From NCBI RefSeq assembly GCF_030294945.1, contig NZ_AP018448.1:6788001-6852000 (forward strand): a stretch of DNA of 64,000 bases, read 5' to 3'. The notes beneath the pieces were generated by a model. It was not told the origin of the DNA. It searched no databases and saw only the letters and a list, made by a program, of their open reading frames with translations. Every line of letters begins with the position of its first letter. The stretch's first letter is position 1. A program made the position numbers and the translations under genes. This document shows, piece by piece, positions 41,881-50,203 of this stretch. The DNA comes from Streptomyces graminofaciens. Its GTDB lineage: Bacteria; Actinomycetota; Actinomycetes; Streptomycetales; Streptomycetaceae.

Positions 41881-44691
41881 ATGGCACCCCCTCTGTCCAG
41901 ACGCACCCTCCTGCAGACCGCGGTGCTCGCCGCGGCCGCACCCGGAATCTCGTACGGCATGTCGGGCGGGCGGGCGGTCGCCGCGACCGTTCCGGCGCCC
42001 TCGGCCTGGGCCGTGCGCCCCTTCGAGCTCAAGGACGTGACCCTCGGGCAGGGGCTGTTCGCCACCAAGCGACAGCTGATGCTCGACCACGGCCGCGGCT
42101 ACGACGTCGACCGGCTGCTGCAGGTCTTCCGCGCAAACGCGGGGCTCTCCACGAAGGGCGCGGTCGCCCCCGGCGGCTGGGAGGGCCTCGACGGGGAGGC
42201 CAACGGCAATCTGCGCGGCCACTACACCGGCCACTTCCTGACGATGCTGTCCCAGGCGTACGCGAGCACCAAGGACGTGGCGTTCAAGGACAAGATCGGC
42301 TACATGGTCGGGGCGCTGTCCCAGGTGCGTACGGCGCTGCGCGGCGACCCTCGCATGCTCGCCGTCACCGGGAAGTTCGGCACCGCCCAGGAGAACCCCC
42401 GGGGCTCCTACCAGTACGTCGACCTGCCGGCCACTGTGCTGGGCGGGGCCTCCGCGATCACTCTGTCGGCCTGGGTCAAGCCCACGCACAACGCCAACTG
42501 GACCCGGATCTTCGACTTCGGGAACAACACCACCAAGTACATGTACCTGGCGGCCCGCAACGCGAGCGGCTTCCCGCGCTTCGCCGTCACGACCAACGGT
42601 CCCGGCGGCGAACAGGGCCTCGACGGCACCGCCGCGCTCCCGCTGAACCAGTGGAGCCACCTCGCGGTCACCATCAGTGGCAGCACGGGCACGCTCTACG
42701 TCAACGGCGCCGCCGTCGCCCAGAACACGTCGATGTCCCTGAACCCGGCGGCCCTGGGCACCCTGGCGAACAACTGGCTGGGTCGGTCCAATTTCCAAAC
42801 CGATCCCGTCTTCGCGGGCGCGTTCGACGAGTTCAACGTCTGGTCGCGGGCGCTGACCGCCGCCGAGATCACGGCCCTGCAGAGCGGCCGTGCCTCGGCG
42901 ACCTCGGCCGGCCGGGGCAACCTGGCCTCCTACGACTTCTTCGAGACGAGCGGGGGCACCTTCGCGGACGCCTCCGGGCGCGGGCTCACGGCCACGTTGC
43001 GCCGCACCTGGGGCGGGCCGAGCCATGCCGGGTTCCTGGCGGCGTACCCGGAGACGCAGTTCATCGAACTGGAGTCGATGAACAGCGGCGACTACACGCG
43101 CGTGTGGGCGCCGTATTACACCGCGCACAAGATCCTGCGCGGGCTGCTGGACGCGTATCTGCACACCGATGACGCGCGGGCGCTCGACCTCGCCACGGGG
43201 ATGTGCGACTGGATGTACTCCCGGCTCTCCAAACTGCCCGACGCCACCTTGCAGCGGATGTGGGGGATCTTCTCCAGCGGTGAGTTCGGGGGCCTCGTCG
43301 AGGCGATCGTCGACCTGTACGCGATCAGCGGCAAGGCCGAGCATCTCGCCCTGGCCAAGCTGTTCGACCTCGACAAGCTGATCGACGCCTGCGCCGCGAA
43401 CACGGACACCCTCGACGGGCTGCACGCCAACCAACACATCCCGATCTTCACCGGGCTCGTACGGCTGTACGACGTAACGGGTGAGGCGCGCTATCTGACC
43501 GCCGCGAAGAACTTCTGGGGCATGGTCGTCCCGCAGCGCATGTACGGCATCGGCGGCACCAGTACGGCCGAGTTCTGGAAAGCCCGGGGCGTGATCTCGG
43601 GGACCATCAGCGACACCAACGCGGAGACCTGCTGCGCGTACAACCTGCTCAAGCTGAGCCGGACGCTGTTCTTCCACGAGCAGGACGCGAAGTACATGGA
43701 CTACTACGAGCGGACCCTGCTCAACCAGGTCCTCGGCTCCAAGCAGGACAAGGCTGACGCGGAGAAACCGCTGGTCACGTACTTCATCGGGCTGAAGCCC
43801 GGGCATGTGCGCGACTACACGCCCAAGCAGGGCACCACCTGCTGCGAGGGCACCGGCATGGAGAGCGCCACCAAGTACCAGGACTCGGTCTACTTCACGA
43901 AGGCCGACGGCAGCGCGCTGTACGTCAACCTGTACAGCCCCGCCACGCTGAACTGGTCCGCCAAGGGCGTCACCGTCACCCAGACCACCGACTACCCGAG
44001 GGAGCAGGGCTCGACGATCACCGTCGGGGGTGGCAGTGCGGCCTTCGAGCTGCGGCTGCGGGTGCCGTCGTGGGCGACCGGCGGCTTCCAGGTCACCGTC
44101 AACGGCAGTGCGGTGAGTGGCACTCCGGCCGCCGGGAGCTATTTCACGATCCCGTCGCGCACCTGGCGCAGCGGGGACGTCGTCAAGGTGACGATCCCGT
44201 TCCGGCTGCGTGTGGAGAAGGCTCTGGACGAGCCGTCCCTGCAGACGCTGTTCTACGGGCCGGTCAACCTCGTCGGCAGGAACAGCAGCACGAGCTACCT
44301 GTCGTTCGGGTTGTACCGCAACGCGGGCCTCTCCGGGGATCTGCTGCCGTCGCTCACCCCGGTGAGCGGAAAACCGCTGCACTACACGCTGGACGGCACC
44401 GAATTCGCTCCCTTCCACGAAGGGAGCGAGGATCCGACGCACGCGTACGTCCGGCGCTCCGAGCCCAAGGTCGTCTTCGGCGGCACGGACTCCGGCGTCG
44501 CCAACCCGGCGAAGAGCGACGGGACCACGCTGCTCGACGAGATCTGGGCGGGGGCGCCGTTCAGCAGCAAGAGCGCGCTGGTCACGCGGGTGCAGTCGAC
44601 CGTGGAGTCGTGGGTGACCGTCGGGCTGCTGGCTCAGGCGGACGGTCAGAAGGTGGTCACGACCGCGCAGAACGCGTCGTACGCGGGGTGA
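41881..44691 (+). CDS. GH127 beta-L-arabinofuranosidase, Tat-exported, with inserted LamG-like domain
   Basis: A 936-residue secreted enzyme. The N-terminus SRRTLLQTAVLAAAA is a twin-arginine signal. The first part of the catalytic domain (LKDVTLGQGLFATKRQLMLDHGRGYD) is interrupted at about 165-370 by a concanavalin-like LamG domain (ITLSAWVKPTHNANWTRIFDFG). The catalytic zinc-thiolate residues of GH127 are visible as AETCCAYN and TTCCEGTGMES. A C-terminal beta-domain follows. It should release arabinofuranose from plant-type glycans or glycoproteins. ATG 41881 follows GAGGAG. The transporter and regulator are not nearby. Confidence 0.88.
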   Translation: MAPPLSRRTLLQTAVLAAAAPGISYGMSGGRAVAATVPAPSAWAVRPFELKDVTLGQGLFATKRQLMLDHGRGYDVDRLLQVFRANAGLSTKGAVAPGGWEGLDGEANGNLRGHYTGHFLTMLSQAYASTKDVAFKDKIGYMVGALSQVRTALRGDPRMLAVTGKFGTAQENPRGSYQYVDLPATVLGGASAITLSAWVKPTHNANWTRIFDFGNNTTKYMYLAARNASGFPRFAVTTNGPGGEQGLDGTAALPLNQWSHLAVTISGSTGTLYVNGAAVAQNTSMSLNPAALGTLANNWLGRSNFQTDPVFAGAFDEFNVWSRALTAAEITALQSGRASATSAGRGNLASYDFFETSGGTFADASGRGLTATLRRTWGGPSHAGFLAAYPETQFIELESMNSGDYTRVWAPYYTAHKILRGLLDAYLHTDDARALDLATGMCDWMYSRLSKLPDATLQRMWGIFSSGEFGGLVEAIVDLYAISGKAEHLALAKLFDLDKLIDACAANTDTLDGLHANQHIPIFTGLVRLYDVTGEARYLTAAKNFWGMVVPQRMYGIGGTSTAEFWKARGVISGTISDTNAETCCAYNLLKLSRTLFFHEQDAKYMDYYERTLLNQVLGSKQDKADAEKPLVTYFIGLKPGHVRDYTPKQGTTCCEGTGMESATKYQDSVYFTKADGSALYVNLYSPATLNWSAKGVTVTQTTDYPREQGSTITVGGGSAAFELRLRVPSWATGGFQVTVNGSAVSGTPAAGSYFTIPSRTWRSGDVVKVTIPFRLRVEKALDEPSLQTLFYGPVNLVGRNSSTSYLSFGLYRNAGLSGDLLPSLTPVSGKPLHYTLDGTEFAPFHEGSEDPTHAYVRRSEPKVVFGGTDSGVANPAKSDGTTLLDEIWAGAPFSSKSALVTRVQSTVESWVTVGLLAQADGQKVVTTAQNASYAG

Positions 44692-44956
44692 AGGTGCGCG
44701 TCTGAGGTGGCCGCCCCGCCGGGGCGGCCACCTTGTCGTTTTCGTAGGCGTGCCTCGTCCGGGTGGACGGGGCCGCGCGGTGATCAGTCGCTCGGTGAGG
44801 GACTTGGCCGGGGTTGTCCACAGGCCGGTGGGTCGTCGGCTTCGTTGTGGCGCGTGGTTGTCCACAGGGCCTGACGCGTTTCTGCCACCGGCTGTACGGT
44901 CGTCTCGCGTTGATGTTCGTGCGGGTTCCGGTGTGGATGTGGGGGAGGCGGTCGGT
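44692..44956. promoter_or_regulatory. gap with two DnaA boxes
   Basis: TTGTCCACA occurs perfectly at 44814-44822 and 44858-44866, in the same direction and 44 bp apart (about four helical turns). The gap also holds a hairpin near 44705-44735 (GGCCGCCCCGCC/GGGGCGGCC) and the DUF2252 promoter. Confidence 0.6.
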
Positions 44957-46399
44957 ATGACCGAGGTCGGTGCGGTGGCGGCTGTCGAGGCGACGGCGGA
45001 GGCTGGGGTTCGGGCGGCGCGGGTGCTCCGGGTGCCCGGGTTCTCCTCCTGGCCGCCGGAGGGTTCGCCCAAGGAGGAGGGCAAGGCGCTGCGTGAGCGG
45101 GTGCCGCGCGGCGACCACGCGGGGCTGAGGCTCGCCGCCGGGCGGCCGGACGCGGTGGCCGCCGTCGAGGAGTCCAACCGGGGCCGCATCCCGGGCCTCA
45201 CCCCGATTAGGGTCGGCCGCATGGCCGCCACCCCCTTCGCGTTCCTGCGCGGCTCGGCCGGACTCATGGCCCACGACCTCGCGCACACGCCCGTGACCGG
45301 TGTCGGCGCCCAGATCTGCGGCGACGCCCACGCGGCCAACTTCGGCCTGTACGCGGACGCGCGCGGCGAGCTCGTCATCGACCTCAACGACTTCGACGAG
45401 ACCGTGCACGGCCCCTGGGAATGGGACCTCAAGCGGCTCGCCACCTCGCTCGTGCTGGCCGGTCGCGAGGCGGGCGCGGACGAGGATGTCTGCCGCAAGG
45501 CGGCGAACGACTCGGTGGGCGCCTACCGGCGCACGATGCGGCTGCTCGCGAAGCTCTCGGCGCTGGACGCGTGGAACGCGATCGCGGACGAGGAACTCGT
45601 CTCGTACACGGACGCGCACGATCTGCTCGGCACCCTGGAGCGGGTCTCGGAGAAGGCGCGGGCCAACACCAGCGGGCGTTTCGCGGCGCGGTCCACCGTC
45701 CCGGTGGCGGGCGGCGGCCGCCGCTTCGTGGACGCCCCGCCGGTGCTGAGCCGGGTGCCGGACGAGGATGCCGCGGCGGTGGCCGCCTCCCTGGAGCAGT
45801 ACCTGACGACGCTCTCGGAGGACCGCCACCCGCTGCTCGCCCGGTACGCGGTGCACGATGTGGCGTTCCGCATCGTCGGCACGGGCAGCGTGGGCACCCG
45901 CTCGTACGTCGTGCTGCTCCTGGACCACCGGGGTGAGGCGCTCGTCCTCCAGGTGAAGGAGGCCCGTGCCTCGGCGCTTCTGCCGCATCTGGGGACGGCC
46001 GGGTTCGAGGCGCCGGAGCCGGCGCACGAGGGGCGTCGGGTGGTTCTCGGCCAGAAGCGCATGCAGGTCGTCAGCGACATCCTGCTGGGCTGGACGACGG
46101 TCGACGGACTTCCGTACCAGGTACGGCAGTTCCGCAACCGCAAGGGCAGCGTCGACCCGGCGGCCCTGGCCGCCGACCAGATCGACGACTACGGCCGCAT
46201 GACCGGCGCCCTGCTGGCCCGTGCCCACGCCCACAGCGCCGACCCCCGACTGATCGCCGGCTACTGCGGCAAGAACGAGGAACTCGACGAGGCGATCGCC
46301 ACCTTCGCCACGGCCTACGCCGACCGCACGGAGGCGGACCACGCGGACCTCGTGGCGGCGGTACGGACGGGGCGGATCGAGGCGGAGATGGGGGTTTGA
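44957..46399 (+). CDS. DUF2252 family protein
   Basis: A 480-residue protein of a family with a protein-kinase-like fold but no established substrate. Family features include MAATPFAFLRGSAGLMAHDLAH, GDAHAANFGLY, DLNDFDETVHGPWEWDLKRLATSL and GQKRMQVVSDILLGW. ATG 44957 has GGGGGAGG upstream. An upstream in-frame extension from 44750 covers the DnaA boxes and is unlikely to be coding. It stands alone between a GH127 gene and the J-like gene. Confidence 0.88.
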   Translation: MTEVGAVAAVEATAEAGVRAARVLRVPGFSSWPPEGSPKEEGKALRERVPRGDHAGLRLAAGRPDAVAAVEESNRGRIPGLTPIRVGRMAATPFAFLRGSAGLMAHDLAHTPVTGVGAQICGDAHAANFGLYADARGELVIDLNDFDETVHGPWEWDLKRLATSLVLAGREAGADEDVCRKAANDSVGAYRRTMRLLAKLSALDAWNAIADEELVSYTDAHDLLGTLERVSEKARANTSGRFAARSTVPVAGGGRRFVDAPPVLSRVPDEDAAAVAASLEQYLTTLSEDRHPLLARYAVHDVAFRIVGTGSVGTRSYVVLLLDHRGEALVLQVKEARASALLPHLGTAGFEAPEPAHEGRRVVLGQKRMQVVSDILLGWTTVDGLPYQVRQFRNRKGSVDPAALAADQIDDYGRMTGALLARAHAHSADPRLIAGYCGKNEELDEAIATFATAYADRTEADHADLVAAVRTGRIEAEMGV

Positions 46400-46583
46400 G
46401 GGGCGGCGGGGGTGCGTGAGGGGGGTGCGGGGGCCGGGTAGGGCGGGCCTCGGGTACGGGGGCGCCGGGTACGCGGGGCGCCGGATACGGCGGGGCGAGG
46501 GCGCGACGAGGGTGTTCGGGCTCTCGGCCTCGGGTTCCTGGTGGCTCTCGGTAGGTGGCGGAGGAGTGGCCTACGCTGGTCGG

Positions 46584-47453
46584 GTGACGACCCCGGAAGC
46601 CGAGCAGACCCCGTCCGAGCGTCCCGCCGAGCCTGCCGAGGGTGCGCCGGGCGAGGCGTCGGCGCGCCCCGAGGAGCGGCTGGAGCGGGCCGTCCGCGCG
46701 GCCGAGCAGGCGCTGATCGAGTACGAGATCGCGGTGGAGACCTTCCGGGTCGAGGTGGAGAACTTCTCCCGGTTGCACCACCAGAAGCTCGGCCCGATGT
46801 ACGCCCGGCTCGACGAACTGGACGCGCAGATCGCCGAGGCCCGGGCCGCGCGCACCGGCGACCCCGAGGACGTGCGCAAGGCGGCGGAGGCCCGTGCGCG
46901 GGTCATGCCCATGCCGGGCGTGGAGGAGCTGTTCCACGGCTGGATGGACTCCTCCGGACTGTTCCCGGAGGCCGCGGCCATGCTCACCGACCAGCCCGTG
47001 AGCCCCCCGGAGCGGGTGCGCCCGAGCGACGAGGCGCGCAGGCTCTACCGGGAGCTGGTCCGCAAGGCGCACCCCGACCTGGCCGGGGAGGAGCAGGAGC
47101 GGCAGCGGCGTGACGAGTTCATATCCCGCGTCAACGCCGCGTACGCCCGTGGCGACGAGACGCTGCTGCGGGAGCTGTCCGAGGAGTGGGACGCCGGTCC
47201 CGTGCCCGAGGAGCGCCGGCCGAGCCGCAGCGAGGAGCTCTACGCCCGCCTCGAATGGCTCGCCCAGCGCAAGGACATGCTCACCCTCGTCGCCAGGGAC
47301 CTTGAGGAGGGCGCGATCGGCTCGATGCTCCGTATCGCCCCCGAGGACCCCGACCGTCTCCTCGACGAGATCGCCGACCAGCTGCTGGCGGAGGTCGAGC
47401 AGCGGGAGGCGGAGCTGGTGGAGCTGCTGGGGCAGAGCGGCCAGTCGGCGTGA
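46584..47453 (+). CDS. J-domain-like coiled-coil protein
   Basis: A 289-residue protein. Residues 1-35 are acidic; a long helix (about 36-90, LERAVRAAEQALIEYEIAVETF) suggests a coiled coil. A J-like segment lies at about 150-195, with the HPD in LVRKAHPDLAGEEQER and a following helix FISRVNAAYARGDETLLREL, as in DnaJ. The C-terminal third is helical. GTG 46584 lies 7 bp after TACGCT, so it may be leaderless; GTG 46566 is an alternative. A co-chaperone role is possible but unproven. Confidence 0.72.
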   Translation: MTTPEAEQTPSERPAEPAEGAPGEASARPEERLERAVRAAEQALIEYEIAVETFRVEVENFSRLHHQKLGPMYARLDELDAQIAEARAARTGDPEDVRKAAEARARVMPMPGVEELFHGWMDSSGLFPEAAAMLTDQPVSPPERVRPSDEARRLYRELVRKAHPDLAGEEQERQRRDEFISRVNAAYARGDETLLRELSEEWDAGPVPEERRPSRSEELYARLEWLAQRKDMLTLVARDLEEGAIGSMLRIAPEDPDRLLDEIADQLLAEVEQREAELVELLGQSGQSA

Positions 47454-47474
47454 AGGTCGGGTAGCGTCGTACGC

Positions 47475-47822
47475 ATGGTTTTCGGAGCTGGTGTGCCCAC
47501 GGTCGAGGTCGGAGACCTCAAGGACGGCGACTTCCTGCTGGATGTCCGGGAGGACGACGAGTGGCAGGCGGGTCATGCCGAAGGGGCGCTGCACATCCCC
47601 ATCAGTGACTTCGTCGCGCGTTACGGCGAGCTGACGGAGGCGGCGCCGCAGGACGGCAGGGTTCATGTGATCTGCCGCTCGGGCGGGCGCTCGGCACAGG
47701 TCACCATGTACCTCGTCCAGCAGGGCATCGACGCCGTGAACGTCGACGGCGGCATGCAGCACTGGGCTGCCGCGGGGCGCCCCGTCGTGGACGACAAGGG
47801 CGGGGCCGGGTTCGTGCTCTGA
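47475..47822 (+). CDS. rhodanese-like domain protein
   Basis: A 115-residue single-domain protein. The active-site loop is VICRSGGRSAQVTMYL, with the sulphur-carrying Cys in CRSGGRS. The opening DLKDGDFLLDVREDDEWQAGHAEGALHIP is typical. ATG 47475 lies about 7 bp after TAGCGT, suggesting a leaderless start. It follows the J-like gene by 21 bp. Sulphur transfer target unknown. Confidence 0.88.
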   Translation: MVFGAGVPTVEVGDLKDGDFLLDVREDDEWQAGHAEGALHIPISDFVARYGELTEAAPQDGRVHVICRSGGRSAQVTMYLVQQGIDAVNVDGGMQHWAAAGRPVVDDKGGAGFVL

Positions 47823-47872
47823 AAGCTCTGAGGGCCTTGAGGCTCTCGGCGGGCCGGCCCGCCCTGCGCGTC

Positions 47873-49069
47873 CTACGCCAGCGGGTGGGCCGCCAGCAGG
47901 TCGCCCAGCGCCTCCTCGTGTGCCGCCGCCGGGCCCAGCGAGAGTTCCAGATGCTTGGCCCAGGCGTGGTAGCGGTGCAGCGGGTAGTCGACGTCGGCGC
48001 CGAAACCGCCGTGCAGATGCTGCGCGGTCTGCACGACCCGGCGTACGCCCTCGGAGGCCCAGATCTTGGCGACGGCGACGTCACCGGCGGTGGGCAGCGC
48101 GCCCGAGGCCCCCGAGCCGATCCGCCACGCCGCCTGCCAGAGGGTCGCCTCCATCGCACGGAGGTCGATGTAGCGGTCGGCGGCCTGTACGGCGACGGCC
48201 TGGAACGAGGCGAGCGGGTACCCGAACTGCTCCCGCTTGCCGGTGTAGTCGCCGGTCATACGCAGGACGGCCTCGCCGAGGCCGAGCGCCAGCGCGCAGG
48301 TGCCGGTGGTCAGCAGCTCCCGCAGCCCCTCCCAGGCGCCGTCCGCGTCGACGACGTACCGTCCGGCGATCCGGGCGGACTCCAGGCGCACCTCGGCGAG
48401 CCGCTCGCCGGTCGTGGAGATCTGTTCGGCGAGGACGACGCCCTCGTGGCCCCGGGGCACGAGCGCGAGCACGACGCGACCCGCGCCGGTCAGGTCCCCG
48501 GTCCCGGGCACCCCGGCGGCGGAAGCGGCGTCGGGGCCGGGGGCGGTGGTGGTCGCGGGGACGACGACGAAGTCCGCGTTGTGCGCCCAGGGCACCGCAG
48601 TCTGGACGCCGTCCAGGACCCAGGTGCCGTCGGCCTCCCGCCGTGCGGTCACAGCGAGTTCGGCCGGGTCGTGGCCGCTGCGGCCGTGCGCGGCGACGGT
48701 CAGCACGACCTCGCCCCGGCCGGCCCGGGTGAGCAGTTCGTGGCGCAGTGCCTCGCTTCCGTGTGCCTGGACGGTCACGGCCGCCGCGCTGTTCTCCAGC
48801 AGGGGCACCCTGGCCAGTACCTTCGCAGACTCGCGCAGCACCAGGCAGAGCGCGATCGCGTCGAGCCCCGATCCGCCGTACTCCGGGTCGAGCACCAGGC
48901 TGAGCAGGTCTGACCCGGCGAGCCTCGCCCACAGCGCACGGTCGAAGTCGTCGGCCACGGCGCCCGGCGTGAGCGAGGGGCTCGGCACGCCGTCCGGCGC
49001 GACGCCGCCGAACACCGCCCGCGCCGCCTCGGCCGCCGCCTGCTGCTCCTCGGTGAAGGTGAAGTCCAC
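47873..49069 (-). CDS. acyl-CoA dehydrogenase
   Basis: A 398-residue flavoprotein of the FadE type, which forms 2-enoyl-CoA. N-terminal DFTFTEEQQAAAEAARAVF and DPEYGGSGLD, then the C-terminal helical part with GDYTGKREQFGYPLASFQAVAVQAAD and HLHGGFGADVDYPLHRYHAWAKHLEL. The classic catalytic Glu is not obvious, a feature of heteromeric sterol-side-chain dehydrogenases, but alignment is needed. GTG 49069; a KstR-type site lies 47 bp upstream. No partner dehydrogenase is adjacent. Confidence 0.88.
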   Translation of the reverse strand: MDFTFTEEQQAAAEAARAVFGGVAPDGVPSPSLTPGAVADDFDRALWARLAGSDLLSLVLDPEYGGSGLDAIALCLVLRESAKVLARVPLLENSAAAVTVQAHGSEALRHELLTRAGRGEVVLTVAAHGRSGHDPAELAVTARREADGTWVLDGVQTAVPWAHNADFVVVPATTTAPGPDAASAAGVPGTGDLTGAGRVVLALVPRGHEGVVLAEQISTTGERLAEVRLESARIAGRYVVDADGAWEGLRELLTTGTCALALGLGEAVLRMTGDYTGKREQFGYPLASFQAVAVQAADRYIDLRAMEATLWQAAWRIGSGASGALPTAGDVAVAKIWASEGVRRVVQTAQHLHGGFGADVDYPLHRYHAWAKHLELSLGPAAAHEEALGDLLAAHPLA

Positions 49070-49115
49070 GGTTGGTTCCGTCCTTCCACGTGTCGCCGCT
49101 GACGGGGCGTCAAGA

Positions 49116-49129
49116 TAGAACAGGTTCTA
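49116..49129. promoter_or_regulatory. KstR-type operator TAGAACAGGTTCTA
   Basis: Matches TnnAACnnGTTnnA exactly and is a perfect palindrome apart from the AG centre. It lies 47 bp before the acyl-CoA dehydrogenase start. The match to the published KstR motif is from memory. Confidence 0.7.
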
Positions 49130-49183
49130 GAAGAAGGGAACGGGTGCGGGCGCTCACCCACCCCGCCGTAAGGTGTCACCCGC

Positions 49184-49192
49184 TGTGGATAA
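49184..49192 (-). promoter_or_regulatory. DnaA box (TTATCCACA)
   Basis: TGTGGATAA lies in the divergent gap between the acyl-CoA dehydrogenase and the DUF5819 gene. A one-mismatch box (GTGTCCACA) lies 50 bp to the right, near 49237. Confidence 0.6.
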
Positions 49193-49324
49193 CCTCGTGG
49201 GTGCCGGTGTGATCGGTGTGACGATGTGACTGCTGTGTCCACAGGTGCTGTGCCGGAAGGGCAGGGCTGAGTAAGTTCCGGTGGGGAAGCGGGCCGGGAA
49301 GTGGGAATCGGGAAACGGGGCGGA

Positions 49325-50203
49325 ATGGACGCGTACGACGAGGTCTCGAACGCCCGGCGCGAGCCGGACACCCCCGACGCCACCACCACTGAGAACGGCC
49401 CGACCACGGAAAACCCCGCCGCTGATCGCCCTGTCGCCGCCGATCCCTCTGCCCTTGATACCTCTCCTGCGCCCGAGGCGTCCTCTGCGCCCGAGGCGTC
49501 GGCTACGCCCCCCGCCGGCATCGCCGCCCTCTCGCTCCCCCACCAGATCGGCATCGCGCTCGTGCTCGCCGTCGTCGCGGTGGTCACCTGTGTGCACATC
49601 GGCATGGTGTTTCTGCATGTCGCGCCGGCGAACACGGTCACGAAGCAGCACGGTCAGGCGGTCGACCGCTGGGTGTACCCCGAGTTCGAGCAGAACTGGA
49701 AGCTGTTCGCGCCGAACCCGTTGCAGGCGAACGTGGCGGTGCAGGTCCGGGCGGAGGTGCGGACCTCGCAGGGGGTGACGCGGACGACCGGCTGGTACGA
49801 CCTGTCCGCGCTCGACGGTGCCGCCATCGACGGCAATCTGCTGCCGAGCCACACCCAGCAGAACGAACTGCGCCGCGCCTGGGACTTCTACGTCTCCACG
49901 CACGACAACGAGAACCGCGCCACGTCCTCGCGCGGCGACCTGTCCCAGCACTATCTGCGCCGCATCGTCGTGACGCGCCTCGACCGCGAGCAGGCCGGCG
50001 GTGAGGGCGCCGTCGTCGAGCGCGTCCAGGTCCGGTCCCGTACCACCAACGTGCCACCGCCCGACTGGAGCGAGGAACAGGTGTCCGACAAGCCCGTCGT
50101 CCGTGAGCTGCCCTGGTGGACGGTGCCCGGCGACGACCGTACGGAGACGAGAGCCGCCGGGACGACCAAGGTGAACGGCCGGACGGAGGCGGGCGTCGAA
50201 TGA
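49325..50203 (+). CDS. DUF5819 family membrane protein
   Basis: A 292-residue protein of a Streptomyces family of unknown role. Residues 1-65 are acidic and Thr/Ala/Pro-rich; one transmembrane helix lies near 70-93 (QIGIALVLAVVAVVTCVHIGMVF). An outer domain of about 200 residues follows, with the family motif YPEFEQNWKLFAPNPLQANVAV. ATG 49325 follows GGGGCGGA. Its stop overlaps the HTTM gene by 4 bp, so the two are translated together. The pair recurs in Streptomyces, from memory. Confidence 0.85.
   Translation: MDAYDEVSNARREPDTPDATTTENGPTTENPAADRPVAADPSALDTSPAPEASSAPEASATPPAGIAALSLPHQIGIALVLAVVAVVTCVHIGMVFLHVAPANTVTKQHGQAVDRWVYPEFEQNWKLFAPNPLQANVAVQVRAEVRTSQGVTRTTGWYDLSALDGAAIDGNLLPSHTQQNELRRAWDFYVSTHDNENRATSSRGDLSQHYLRRIVVTRLDREQAGGEGAVVERVQVRSRTTNVPPPDWSEEQVSDKPVVRELPWWTVPGDDRTETRAAGTTKVNGRTEAGVE

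Noticed and set aside
41743..45498. A 1,251-codon open frame on the minus strand
   Set aside because: It is the GC-rich antisense of the GH127 gene and its neighbours; the plus-strand enzyme has clear motifs and a ribosome site.
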